Assembly (NCBI RefSeq): GCF_000013005.1
Contig: NC_007722.1
Coordinates: forward strand, 129,501 to 193,500
DNA: 64,000 bases
Reading direction: 5' to 3'
Source of the DNA: Erythrobacter litoralis HTCC2594
GTDB lineage: Bacteria > Pseudomonadota > Alphaproteobacteria > Sphingomonadales > Sphingomonadaceae
Made by a program: the position numbers and the translations under genes. The notes under the pieces are model-generated. The model saw only the letters and a list, made by a program, of their open reading frames with translations, searched no databases and was not told the DNA's origin. This document shows, piece after piece, positions 8,745 to 19,071 of this stretch (the stretch's first letter is position 1; every line of letters begins with the position of its first letter).

Positions 8745-9712
8745 GATAGATGTTCCCTTGCAAAGGCTGCGGCCGCGCCGAACAGGCCGGGTTGGGGATG
8801 GACGATCAGCTTGACCGGCAGCGTCGCCATCAGGCCGGCAAAGCGTCCCTTGGCGCGAAAGCGGTCCTCGAAACCGGAAGCGGTCAGTGTCTCACGGATG
8901 CGATAGCCGAGGCCACCTGCTATCACGACGCCGCTCGCGCCTTGGATCAACGCGATATCGCCCGCGACACTGCCGAGAGCGAGACAGAAGCGGTCGACAG
9001 CGGCGGCGGCGAGGCTGTCGTCGCCGCTGGTACCGCGGGTCCAGATCTCGACATCGTCGAGCTCCTGCACCGCGCGGCCCTCCATGGCAGCGAGCGTGTG
9101 GTAGATGTCGACGATGGCCGGTCCCGAAACTACGCGTTCGTCCGACACGCGCATGTGCCGCTTGCGCAGGCGGGCGAGGATCGCATCCTCGATGGAATCG
9201 AGCGGGGCGAAATCGCCATGCCCGCCCTCGGTCGCCTGCACGCGGTAGCCGCCGTCTCCGTCGCGCCAGAAATGAGCGACGCCTAGTCCGGTGCCAGGGC
9301 CAAGCACGCTGATGGTGCCTTTAGCGGGCAGGTCCTGCTCCGGCCCTGCGAGATGGATAAACTGTTCCGCTGGTGCGCGGGCCGCAGCATGCGCCACGGC
9401 TTCGAAATCGTTGACGATGGTGTAGCGCCCGCAACCGAGCTTTTCGGCAATCAGCGGCGGACGGATGATCCAGGGATTGTTGGTGAAGCGGATGATGTCG
9501 GTCTTGACCGGCCCGGCGACGGCCATGCTGATCGCGTCGGGCAGGCTGCCGCCCATGCGATCGCGAAAATCCTCCCACGCGGTCTGGAAGCTGGCGTGAT
9601 CTTCGGTGTGGAGCGTCTCCGGTTCGCCGAGCGTGATCGCGCCGTCCTCCGCGACAGTGGCAATGGCGAAGCGGGCGTGGGTTCCCCCGATATCGACGGC
9701 GACGAGGTCCAT
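8741..9712 (-). CDS. glk: Glucokinase
   Basis: Phosphorylates glucose with ATP to feed zwf in the same operon. The start at ATG 9712 gives [18 protein letters not shown], the phosphate-1 loop of the ASKHA fold at the very N terminus as expected; the frame continues upstream only inside edd. Other marks are VNDFEAVAHA (about 107-116), the adenosine loop LGPGTGLGVAHF and TEGGHGDFAP. The 323-residue length matches proteobacterial Glk. The start codon overlaps the edd stop by one base (TGATG arrangement). Confidence 0.95.
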   Translation of the reverse strand: MDLVAVDIGGTHARFAIATVAEDGAITLGEPETLHTEDHASFQTAWEDFRDRMGGSLPDAISMAVAGPVKTDIIRFTNNPWIIRPPLIAEKLGCGRYTIVNDFEAVAHAAARAPAEQFIHLAGPEQDLPAKGTISVLGPGTGLGVAHFWRDGDGGYRVQATEGGHGDFAPLDSIEDAILARLRKRHMRVSDERVVSGPAIVDIYHTLAAMEGRAVQELDDVEIWTRGTSGDDSLAAAAVDRFCLALGSVAGDIALIQGASGVVIAGGLGYRIRETLTASGFEDRFRAKGRFAGLMATLPVKLIVHPQPGLFGAAAAFAREHLS

Positions 9713-11509
9713 CAAAGACCCGCCGCAGCCAACATCGGACTGGCACCTTGTTCGGCCCCGTCGGCGTGCATTCGGAACATGCTGAACATCTCGCGGCCTA
9801 CGCCCCAATCGGGCGCCGGGTCCGCAGCGGCCTCGCGATTGTCGAGATCGGCAGAGGTGGAAAGCGTTCCGTTGCTAGCGCAGAGCTTCACCACATCGCC
9901 ATCGCGCAGCTTGGCCAGCGGGCCGCTGCCAAGCGCCTCGGGTGTGCAGTGGATCGCCGCTGGGACTTTCCCGCTCGCCCCCGACATGCGGCCATCGGTG
10001 ACCAGCGCGACGCGGTAGCCGCGATCCTGCAGCACGCCGAGCGGCGGCGTGAGGCTGTGCAGTTCGGGCATTCCGTTGGCGCGGGGCCCCTGGAAGCGGA
10101 CCACTACGACGACATCCCGGTCGAGCTCGCCCGCCTTGAACGCCGCGGCGACCGATGGCTGGTCCTCGAACACCCGGCACGGCGCTTCGATAGTCCAGCG
10201 TTCCTTGTCGACGGCACTGGTCTTGAAGCAGGCACGCCCGAGATTGCCCTCCACCAGCCGCATGCCGCCATCGGGGCTGAAGGGATCGGAGGCGGGGCGG
10301 AGCATGGTGTCATCGCCGCTCTCGCCGACGTTGCGATACGCCAGCGCGTCGTCATCCAGCCCGGGCTCGAGTGCATAAGCGGAAAGGTCACTGTCCCACA
10401 CCGTGGCGATATCGCGGTGGGCGAGGCCCGCTTCGAGCAATTCGCCGATCACGTAGCCCATGCCGCCCGCATCGTGAAAATGGTTCACGTCCCCCGCGCC
10501 ATTGGGATAGACCCGCGCCAGCAGCGGCACCGCGCTGGAAAGCTCGCTCAGATCGGTCCAGTCGAAGATTACGCCTGCGGCACGGGCCATGGCCGGGATA
10601 TGGATGGCGTGGTTGGTCGAGCCGCCCGTCGCCAGAAGCCCGACGGCGGCGTTGATGATCGCTTTTTCATCGACACAGCGCGCGAGGCTGCGCTCTTTCG
10701 ATCCCGTCAGTGCGGCCAGACGATGCACCGCCGCACGGTCGAGCGCCTGCCGAAGTTTCGTGCCGGGCTGAATGAAAGCGCTGCCGGGAATGTGCAGCCC
10801 CATCATCTCCATCATCATCTGGTTGGAATTGGCGGTGCCGTAGAAGGTGCAGGTGCCGGGCGAGTGGTAGCTGCCCATCTCGCTCGCCAGCAATTCGTCG
10901 CGGCCCACCTTGCCCTCGGCATAGAGCTGGCGCACGCGCTGCTTTTCCTTGTTGGCGACACCGCTCGGCATCGGCCCGCTCGGCACAAAGATGGCGGGCA
11001 GGTGGCCGAACCGCAGCGCGCCCATCAGCAGGCCCGGCACGATCTTGTCGCAAATGCCGAGCAAGGCGACGCTTTCATACATCGCATGGCTGAGCGCCAC
11101 GCCGGTGCTCATGGCGATGGTGTCGCGGCTGAAAAGCGAGAGTTCCATTCCGTCCTCGCCCTGCGTCACCCCGTCGCACATCGCCGGAGTGCCGCCCGCG
11201 ACCTGCGCAGTGGCCCCGGCCTCGCGGGCGTAGATCTTCATCCGCTCAGGGTATCGGCCATAGGGCTGATGCGCGGAAAGCATGTCGTTATAGGCAGTGA
11301 CGATGCCGATATTCGGCGCGCCGCCCGCCTTCATCACCGCCTGGTCGTCGGTCGCCCCGGCATAGGCGTGCGCGAGGTTGGAACAGCTGACCTGGCTGCG
11401 ATCGGGCGCGCGGTCGGCTTCGCGGTCCATCAGCTCGAGATAGGCTTTGCGCGAAGGCTTCGAGCGCTCGATAACGCGCTGGGTGACCTTGTGGATGGTG
11501 TCGTGAAGG

Positions 11510-11517
<8 letters not shown>
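9712..11517 (-). CDS. edd: 6-phosphogluconate dehydratase
   Basis: Dehydrates 6-phosphogluconate to KDPG, the defining step of the Entner-Doudoroff pathway. The 601-residue protein belongs to the IlvD/Edd [4Fe-4S] dehydratase family; candidate cluster cysteines lie in [24 protein letters not shown] and [15 protein letters not shown]. The C-terminal swivel domain contains [19 protein letters not shown]. The length matches Edd and exceeds the roughly 560 residues usual for IlvD. The start overlaps the end of zwf by 8 bp, with a GGAG site inside the zwf coding end. Confidence 0.96.
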
Positions 11518-12964
<1,447 letters not shown>

Positions 12965-13060
12965 GCGGCGGGACACTCCTCATGCATCATGCGAGGACGG
13001 TTGCTACCAGCGCGCGGCCTCCACTACCAGTGTCGCGCATAGCTATTCAATGGCGCAGGA

Positions 13061-13864
13061 TCAGGCGCGTTCCACCCGCACGTTGTGCCCGGAGAAGCTG
13101 ACCGCGCCGAAACTCGTCAGGAAGCTGACATCGGCGGCATCGCGGCCCACGCCAATGATGGCGAGCTCGTCAGGCTTGGCCATGCCGGTGGCATCGACCG
13201 GCACCCAGTCCCCGCCCGACCCCTGCGGATCTGCGAGGAAGACTTCGGCGACGGCATGGAAATCGGGCGGTTCGACATCGGGCGCGTAGCCGCTGGCATA
13301 GCGCGCAGGGATCCCCGAGGCGCGTGCCAGCGCGACCATGACATGGGCGTAATCGCGGCATACGCCGCGCCGTTCGACGAAGCTGTCGCGCGCGCTCGTG
13401 TGCGGGCCACTGACGCCGGGCGTGTAGCTGAAATGATCTGCGATCCACTCGCGAATGGCCGCGATACGGGCACCGCCGCGGGTTTCGGCAAATTCGCTGG
13501 CAACAAAAGACTGGAAGCTCTCGGCGGCGCAGAACCGGCTGTCGAACAGATATTGCGTGGCTTCACCCGGCAGCTCGGTTTTGTGGATTTCGGACAGAGA
13601 ACCGAGCCGCGCGCTGTCGGTCGCCGAGCGGGCGATCTCGACCTGCGCCTCGTAAGTGATGGCGACGTCCTTTTCCGCGGTAATCCAGAAGCGTTCGCCG
13701 ACACTATCCTGCGCGGGCACTCGCTTGATGGCAATGCTGGCCGGCAGCCGGGTCACACCGGACAGGATCCGCTGTTCGGGCATGGCCGCCACCTCGCATT
13801 GCAGAAGGCAATCGACAGGCTGCGCGGCATGGAATTGCAGTTCAACGGTAATGGATAGTTTCAT
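13061..13864 (-). CDS. Transglutaminase-like cysteine protease family protein
   Basis: A 267-residue protein with an N-terminal beta-rich half (transglutaminase N region) and a C-terminal transglutaminase-like fold. The catalytic triad is visible as Cys in RRGVCRDYAHV, His in PDFHAVAEVF and Asp in WVPVDATG. Bacterial members are usually proteases or peptide-modifying enzymes, and the true reaction cannot be read from sequence. Start ATG 13864 begins MKLSITVELQF; longer frames would run into the terminator of the adhesin. No signal peptide is seen, so it is probably cytosolic. It lies 96 bp upstream of zwf on the same strand, with no sign of functional linkage. Confidence 0.85.
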   Translation of the reverse strand: MKLSITVELQFHAAQPVDCLLQCEVAAMPEQRILSGVTRLPASIAIKRVPAQDSVGERFWITAEKDVAITYEAQVEIARSATDSARLGSLSEIHKTELPGEATQYLFDSRFCAAESFQSFVASEFAETRGGARIAAIREWIADHFSYTPGVSGPHTSARDSFVERRGVCRDYAHVMVALARASGIPARYASGYAPDVEPPDFHAVAEVFLADPQGSGGDWVPVDATGMAKPDELAIIGVGRDAADVSFLTSFGAVSFSGHNVRVERA

Positions 13865-13921
13865 GGGCTCGCCCGAAAGACCCCGGGGGCCGCCCGGTCG
13901 TTCTATGGATACCAACAGAAT

Positions 13922-13951
13922 GGGGCCGGAGTTCCGAAGAACCCCGGCCCC
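13922..13951 (-). terminator. Strong hairpin with TTCG tetraloop behind the adhesin gene
   Basis: On the minus strand an eight-pair GC stem (13922-13929 with 13944-13951) and a four-pair inner stem are separated by one mismatch and closed by a TTCG tetraloop, known as very stable in RNA. It is 40 bp after the adhesin stop and is followed by ATTCTGTTGG, a weak U-tract. Most likely it is the adhesin terminator or an mRNA 3' stabiliser. Confidence 0.6.
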
Positions 13952-13991
13952 GCCTGCCGGTCCGCAGGAACCGGTTGTCAAGCGCGATAGT

Positions 13992-16900
13992 TTACCAGGC
14001 GATCTGGAAACCGCCGCGTGCGCCGACTTCGCCGCTGTCGAAGCCGACACCGACGCCGGCCGAAACGGTGGCGTTCTCGCTGACGCGCGCGCTCATGGCG
14101 ATGGTGCCCGCCGCGCGGTCTTCGAAGTAGCCGATGCCGCCCGAGAGGCCGAAGTTGGCCCCGGCCGGAAGCGCCGGCGATTCCATCGCCAGTGCCATGG
14201 CGACACCTTCGTTGGCCCGGTCGATCGCTACGCGGTTGGCGGCCGTCTCACCGAACAGCGAGTTGATCTGTTGCGTCTGCGTTCCCGTGAGGGACTGCAG
14301 GGCAGCAATCGCATTGCTGTTGACGCCGATGGCAGCGGAGTTTGCGCCTATCGCAGTCGTGTTGGACTGGATCGAGGCGCGGTTGGCGGTGACCGACGAC
14401 TGCTGGGCGAAGCCCGAGAAGTCAGGCCCGAGCGCCAGCCCCAGCGTACCGTTGGTGTCGGCGGTCACGAAGCCGATCCCGCCGGTCTGCGATGCGGTGC
14501 TGGTGGCGAGCGATGCCACGACGACCTGGCCGTCGTTGCTGGCGGTCGCGCCATTGCCGATCGCAATCGAGTTGGCACCGGTGGCCGACGACTGGTTGCC
14601 GACGGCGATGGAACCGGGCCCGGTTGCGGTAGCCGCTTCACCAAGCGACGTCGAACGCACGCCACTGGCGACTGCCAGATGGCCGATCGCGGTGGCCCGC
14701 TCTGCCGTGGCTTCCGAACGCCAGCCATAGGCCGTTGCGCCCGGCCCGTTGGCCAGGGCCTGTCCACCGACGACCGTCGTCGAAGGACCGGTCGCCACGG
14801 TGGCGCGGCCCATGGCACCGTCACGGTTGCCGCCGATGGCGATGGAGTCGCCGCCGGTCGCCTGGGCGAGATTGCCGATCGCTACCGAGTTCGTACCCGA
14901 TGCGACCGAATCCTCACCACCGGCAAAGCTCTGGTCACCCGAAGCGGTCGACTGATGGCCGACTGCCGTCGCCATTGCGCCGGTGGCCTGGGCCTGCCAG
15001 CCAAGTGCCGTCGAACCCGGCGTATTGGCGACGCTTTCGCCGCCAAGAGCAGTGGTCGAAGGCCCGGTGGCAGCGGCGCTGTCGCCGATCGCCAGGGCAT
15101 CGATGCCATTGGCGGTGGCGAGGTTGCCGATGGCGGTCGAGTTGTCGCTCGACGCCGTTGCTCCCTCACCCACAGCCAGCGAGCGGACGCCCGAGGCGGT
15201 GGCAAGGTGGCCGATGGCATGCGCGCGCTCTGCCGTGGCAACTGCGCGCCAGCCATAGGCTGTCGCACCAGGACCCATCGCCATGGCTTCTCCGCCGACC
15301 GCAGTGGTCGAAGGGCCGCTGGCGGTGGTGAAGGCCGCACCGGCATTGTCGGAGCCGATAGCGAGGGCATCGACGCCGTTGGCCTGCGCGCCGGCACCGA
15401 TGGCCGTAGCGCCGGCAAAGTCGGCATTGGTGTTCTCGCCGAGCGCGGAGCTGTTGGCCCCGGTCGCCGACGCATTGACCCCGAAGGCCGCCGAATTGGC
15501 ACCGGTAGCCTGCGAATTGCCGCCGACTGCGGTCGATCCGCTGGCCTGGGCATTGAAGCCGATCGCCGTGGCGAATTCCGAAGTCGCTGCCGCGTTGTCA
15601 CCGATTGCGGTCGAGCCATTGGCGGAAGCCACCGCGTTGTCACCGAACTCGACCGAGTTGGTGCCGGTGCCGTCATCGATCTCGTCGTCGACCTCATCGT
15701 CGGTCGCCGCCTGGATCGAATTGCCGCCGTCATTGGCGTTGAGCATTGCCACCGTCATGTTGAGCTGCGACACGTTGACTGCGTCGGTTGCCGCAGTACC
15801 TGCGGCGACATTGACGATGCGTCGTTCCGCACCCACTCTGCCCACGGATACTGTGTTGGCTTGGTCGGCCACCGAACCAGCACCCAGCGCAACGCTGTTC
15901 TCAGCAGCGGCCACCGCTACATCGCCGATAGCGACGGAGCGGGTAGCGCGAGATTCGGCTGCTTCGCCTACAGCAGTCGAGCGCACGCCCGAAGCCGTTG
16001 CGAGGTGGCCGAAAGCCTGCGCGCGTTCGGCAGTCGCTTGGGCGCGCCAGCCGACGGCAGTTGCACCCGGGCCGGTGGCGACGCTTTCGCCGCCGAGTGC
16101 CGAGGTGGAAGGGCCGGTCGCTGCAGCACTGTCGCCCAGTGCCAGCGCGTCGATCCCGTTGGCCGATGCAAGGTTGCCGATGGCGGTCGCGTTGTCGCTT
16201 GATGCGTTCGCCGCTTCACCGACGGCGAGCGAGCGGACGCCCGAAGCCGTGGCGAGGTGGCCGAAAGCCTGCGCGCGTTCGGCAGTCGCCTGGGCGCGCC
16301 AGCCGACGGCGGTTGCACCTGGGCCGGTGGCGACGCTCTCGCCGCCCAGTGCCGAGGTGGAAGGGCCGGTCGCCGCAGCACTGTCGCCCAGCGCCAACGC
16401 GTCGAATCCGTTGGCCGATGCTAGATTGCCGATGGCGGTCGCGTTGTCGCTCGATGCGTTCGCCGCTTCACCGACTGCGAGCGAGCGGACGCCCGAAGCC
16501 GTCGCGAGATGACCAAAGGCCTGCGCGCGTTCGGCAGTTGCCTGGGCGCGCCAGCCGACGGCGGTTGCACCTGGACCCGTGGCGACGCTTTCGCCGCCGA
16601 GCGCCGAAGTGGAGGGGCCGGTTGCGACAGCGGTATCGCCGAGTGCGAGGGCGTCGATGCCATTAGCGATCGATTCATTGCCGATGGCGGTCGAATTGTT
16701 GCTCTGTGCGTCAGCGTTCTCGCCGACTGCCAGCGAACGGACGCCTTGCGCCGTTGCGAGGTGGCCAAAGGCTTGTGCGCGTTCGGCAGTTGCCTGGGCG
16801 CGCCAGCCGACGGCGGTTGCACCCGGACCCGTGGCGACGCTTTCGCCGCCGAGTGCCGAGGTGGAGGGGCCGGTGGCGACAGCGGTATCGCCGAGTGCGA

Positions 16901-17333
16901 GGGCATCGATGCCGTTAGCGATCGATTCATTGCCGATGGCGGTCGAATTGTCGCTCTGTGCGTCAGCGTTTTCGCCGACTGCCAGCGAACGGACGCCTTG
17001 CGCCGTTGCGAGGTGTCCGAAGGCTTGTGCGCGTTCGGCCGTCGCTTCCGCACGCCAGCCGATGGCGGTTGTGCCGGGGCCGGTAGCGACGCTTTCGCCG
17101 CCGATTGCGGTGGTCGATGGTCCCGTCGCCCGGGCATCGACGCCGCAAGCGAGCGCGTCTGCTCCGCTCGCTTCGGCGTTGCGATCGCTTGCAGCGGTCA
17201 TCGCATCGTCATCGTCCAGCAGGCATTCCGAGCCGTCATTCGCGGTTTGCGCGGAGGCCGGCGTGGCTGCTGCCAGCGCGCTCGCGCTCGCCATCAGCAA
17301 CAGCGCGGTGCGCTTAGTGAAGACCTTTTTCAT
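13992..17333 (-). CDS. YadA-type trimeric autotransporter adhesin with repeated head
   Basis: A 1113-residue predicted surface adhesin of the type V secretion class, in which three chains form one outer-membrane barrel and export their own head and stalk. Start ATG 17333 has a GAGGA site and gives a signal peptide ending ATPASAQ (about residue 29). The passenger is built from left-handed roll repeats with AVG/AIG…A.G patterns. An internal neck-like segment (NVAAGTAATDAVNVSQ, around residue 510) divides a first head of 84-residue repeats from a second head. A coiled-coil segment (FGETAANRVAIDRAN) leads into the roughly 75-residue YadA anchor ending in Trp (FQIAW). The host ligand is unknown. 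It lies downstream of an anti-sigma/ECF sigma pair on the same strand across a 260-bp AT-rich gap, which may hold its promoter. Confidence 0.93.
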   Translation of the reverse strand: MKKVFTKRTALLLMASASALAAATPASAQTANDGSECLLDDDDAMTAASDRNAEASGADALACGVDARATGPSTTAIGGESVATGPGTTAIGWRAEATAERAQAFGHLATAQGVRSLAVGENADAQSDNSTAIGNESIANGIDALALGDTAVATGPSTSALGGESVATGPGATAVGWRAQATAERAQAFGHLATAQGVRSLAVGENADAQSNNSTAIGNESIANGIDALALGDTAVATGPSTSALGGESVATGPGATAVGWRAQATAERAQAFGHLATASGVRSLAVGEAANASSDNATAIGNLASANGFDALALGDSAAATGPSTSALGGESVATGPGATAVGWRAQATAERAQAFGHLATASGVRSLAVGEAANASSDNATAIGNLASANGIDALALGDSAAATGPSTSALGGESVATGPGATAVGWRAQATAERAQAFGHLATASGVRSTAVGEAAESRATRSVAIGDVAVAAAENSVALGAGSVADQANTVSVGRVGAERRIVNVAAGTAATDAVNVSQLNMTVAMLNANDGGNSIQAATDDEVDDEIDDGTGTNSVEFGDNAVASANGSTAIGDNAAATSEFATAIGFNAQASGSTAVGGNSQATGANSAAFGVNASATGANSSALGENTNADFAGATAIGAGAQANGVDALAIGSDNAGAAFTTASGPSTTAVGGEAMAMGPGATAYGWRAVATAERAHAIGHLATASGVRSLAVGEGATASSDNSTAIGNLATANGIDALAIGDSAAATGPSTTALGGESVANTPGSTALGWQAQATGAMATAVGHQSTASGDQSFAGGEDSVASGTNSVAIGNLAQATGGDSIAIGGNRDGAMGRATVATGPSTTVVGGQALANGPGATAYGWRSEATAERATAIGHLAVASGVRSTSLGEAATATGPGSIAVGNQSSATGANSIAIGNGATASNDGQVVVASLATSTASQTGGIGFVTADTNGTLGLALGPDFSGFAQQSSVTANRASIQSNTTAIGANSAAIGVNSNAIAALQSLTGTQTQQINSLFGETAANRVAIDRANEGVAMALAMESPALPAGANFGLSGGIGYFEDRAAGTIAMSARVSENATVSAGVGVGFDSGEVGARGGFQIAW
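15960..17210. repeat. 252-bp tandem repeats inside the adhesin gene
   Basis: The motif GCGACGCTTTCGCCGCC (one copy has CTC) recurs at exactly 252-bp spacing: 16078, 16330, 16582, 16834 and 17086. This corresponds to an 84-residue unit containing ALGGESVATGPGATAVGWRA. Copies are nearly identical, so slippage or unequal crossing-over could change head length in frame. Further, more diverged copies with the same spacing continue in the second head (15028 and 15280). Confidence 0.9.
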
Positions 17334-17593
17334 ATTCGATTCCTCTTCCTGTGTGTTCGGACCAGAGTGCCGGGCACAGCGGGCCTTCACCGAAACAGGG
17401 CGAAATCGAATTGTGTGTTTTCAAAACAGTCTCCCCCTGCCTGAGTGAGGGCCATCAGCCCCGGCATGCCACCGTTAGGATGACGCGCGCAGTTACACAG
17501 GGTTCCTCGGATCGGATGCGAGGGATCGCTGTTTCGTCAATCAAATCATTGAAAACAAAGAATAAAAATATTAATTTTTTCTGAACGCGGCGG
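17334..17593 (-). promoter_or_regulatory. AT-rich gap upstream of the adhesin, probable promoter region
   Basis: No gene is seen in these 260 bp. The part near 17530-17585 is strikingly AT-rich for this genome, and the part next to the adhesin start has the GAGGA ribosome site. The region separates the anti-sigma gene from the adhesin on the same strand, so it must contain the end of one transcript and probably the start of the other. No sigma motif could be assigned with confidence. Confidence 0.35.
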
Positions 17594-18343
17594 TCAGACC
17601 TCGTCAAGCTGTCCGACGAGCAGGATCGGAGGCGAGGGCTCTTGGTGGCGGATGCCCTCGTCCTGTTCGAAGGTCACGGCCAGCGATGCGCCAGCGGCGA
17701 TCAGAGATGCTTCGCTGGCATCGAGATCGCGCGTGAAGCTGCCTTGACCCGGAATCTCGCCCAGCGAGCGGGGCACGCCATCGGCCGGGATCACCCACAG
17801 CTCGGCAATCTGCCCGGCCTCGGGTGACAGGCCGGAGGCATTGACGGATAGGCGGCCCCGTGCGGGATCGATCACGCTCGCCAGACGGCGGCCGCTGTTT
17901 TCGTCCGCCAATTGAGCAACCAGTTGCGGCCCTTCCGCGGGTTGTTCGACCAGGGGCGGCTGAGTGATGGTTTCGGGAGTCGAGAGAAACAGGACCAGCG
18001 CGGCGGCCGCCATCGCGGTACCGAGCGCGGCGAGGCCGATGCTCCATCCGGCGGGGCGCCTGCCGGGCTGCTCGAAGGTAATTTGCGCAGTGTCGCCTTC
18101 GCCCTCGATACGGTCGAGGGTCGCATGGATGCCGCGCAGCACATCGCCGGATGGCACGAGCGCCAGGTCGGCTTCGGCCATGCGCGCAAGCCGCTCGTCC
18201 CACCATTCGACGGCGGCGGCGAAGGCGGTGTCGGAGAGTTGCAGCCGCCGGGCGGTGGAAAGCTCTTCGCCCTCGAGTACGCCGAGCGACAGCTCGCCCG
18301 CGAGCAGGAAATCGTCTTCGTGAAGCGATGCCGTATCAGCCAC
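17594..18343 (-). CDS. RskA-type anti-sigma factor
   Basis: A 249-residue single-pass membrane protein. The N-terminal cytosolic part (about 1-95) is of the zinc-free anti-sigma type and contains LAGELSLGVLEGEE. A membrane span follows (about 100-120, SIGLAALGTAMAAAALVLFL). The C-terminal periplasmic RskA domain contains AELWVIPADGVPRSLG and LAVTFEQDEG. In the family it holds an ECF sigma factor inactive until regulated proteolysis or a redox signal releases it. The gene overlaps the end of the sigma gene by 8 bp, the usual arrangement of a cognate pair. Confidence 0.88.
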   Translation of the reverse strand: MADTASLHEDDFLLAGELSLGVLEGEELSTARRLQLSDTAFAAAVEWWDERLARMAEADLALVPSGDVLRGIHATLDRIEGEGDTAQITFEQPGRRPAGWSIGLAALGTAMAAAALVLFLSTPETITQPPLVEQPAEGPQLVAQLADENSGRRLASVIDPARGRLSVNASGLSPEAGQIAELWVIPADGVPRSLGEIPGQGSFTRDLDASEASLIAAGASLAVTFEQDEGIRHQEPSPPILLVGQLDEV

Positions 18344-18887
18344 CGAGGCATCCTTTCAGGCCTGCAAGGCCGCGCCGGATCCAGCTTTTCACCGTGCCCA
18401 GAGGGGCATCGATCCGGCGGGCCAGTTCGGAATGCGACAGCCCTTCGAAGAAGGCGAGGCGGATCGAACGGCGATGGTCCTTCTCCAGCCCCTCGAGACA
18501 GCGTTGCAGCGCTTCGGCATCTTCAAGGTCGCACAGCCATTCGTCCTGCGGCTTCGCGTCGTCGGCGACGTCGGGCAGGGTGTCGTCCGCTTCGCTTCGC
18601 ACCACGCCATCGCGGCGGATGTCGTTGAGCGCGGTGTTGCGCGCGATCGTGCACAGCCAGGTGATCGGGCTGCCCTTGGCGGGATCGAACCGGCCGGCCC
18701 GCTGCCATGCCTTGACATAAGTGTCCTGCAGCAGGTCCTCGGCCCGCTCACGGACGCGGACGACGCGCAGGATGGAGGCGAAGAGTTTCGACGATGTCAT
18801 TTCATAGACCGTATCGAGCGAGGCGCGGTCGCCCGCCGCCATGCCTGCCATCGCCAGTTTGAGCGCCTCGCGGCGTGATTGTGTCAT
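18336..18887 (-). CDS. ECF RNA polymerase sigma factor (SigK-like)
   Basis: A 183-residue group 4 sigma factor. Region 2 is seen in AEDLLQDTYVKAWQRAGRF and ITWLCTIARNTALNDIRR, and region 4 in LAFFEGLSHSELARRIDAPLGTVKSWIRRGL, with no regions 1 or 3. I chose ATG 18887 (MTQSRREALK) with the purine-rich AAGGG just upstream; an in-frame ATG at 18914 is possible. It is coupled to the RskA-like anti-sigma gene. Target promoters cannot be read here, but the adhesin gene just downstream is a natural candidate. Confidence 0.92.
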   Translation of the reverse strand: MTQSRREALKLAMAGMAAGDRASLDTVYEMTSSKLFASILRVVRVRERAEDLLQDTYVKAWQRAGRFDPAKGSPITWLCTIARNTALNDIRRDGVVRSEADDTLPDVADDAKPQDEWLCDLEDAEALQRCLEGLEKDHRRSIRLAFFEGLSHSELARRIDAPLGTVKSWIRRGLAGLKGCLGG

Positions 18888-19071
18888 CGGCCCTTGTCTC
18901 CCGTTCGATGGCATCTAGCCATGTATGGCCAATCCACAAAGCGTTGATTTTCCTGCGGGTGAGGCAAGCTGCCATGCTTGCGTTCATGCGCTGCCGCGAA
19001 ATTCATAAACGACAGCGTCGCACGGGGTGCACATCTGCTGCCACCTTTGTCGCCCCGATGTTCCCGTTCTA

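Noticed and set aside
13656..16202. Plus-strand frame of 848 codons opposite the adhesin
   Set aside because: Repeats in the adhesin gene keep other frames open. The product is low-complexity Arg/Gly/Asp without a start signal.
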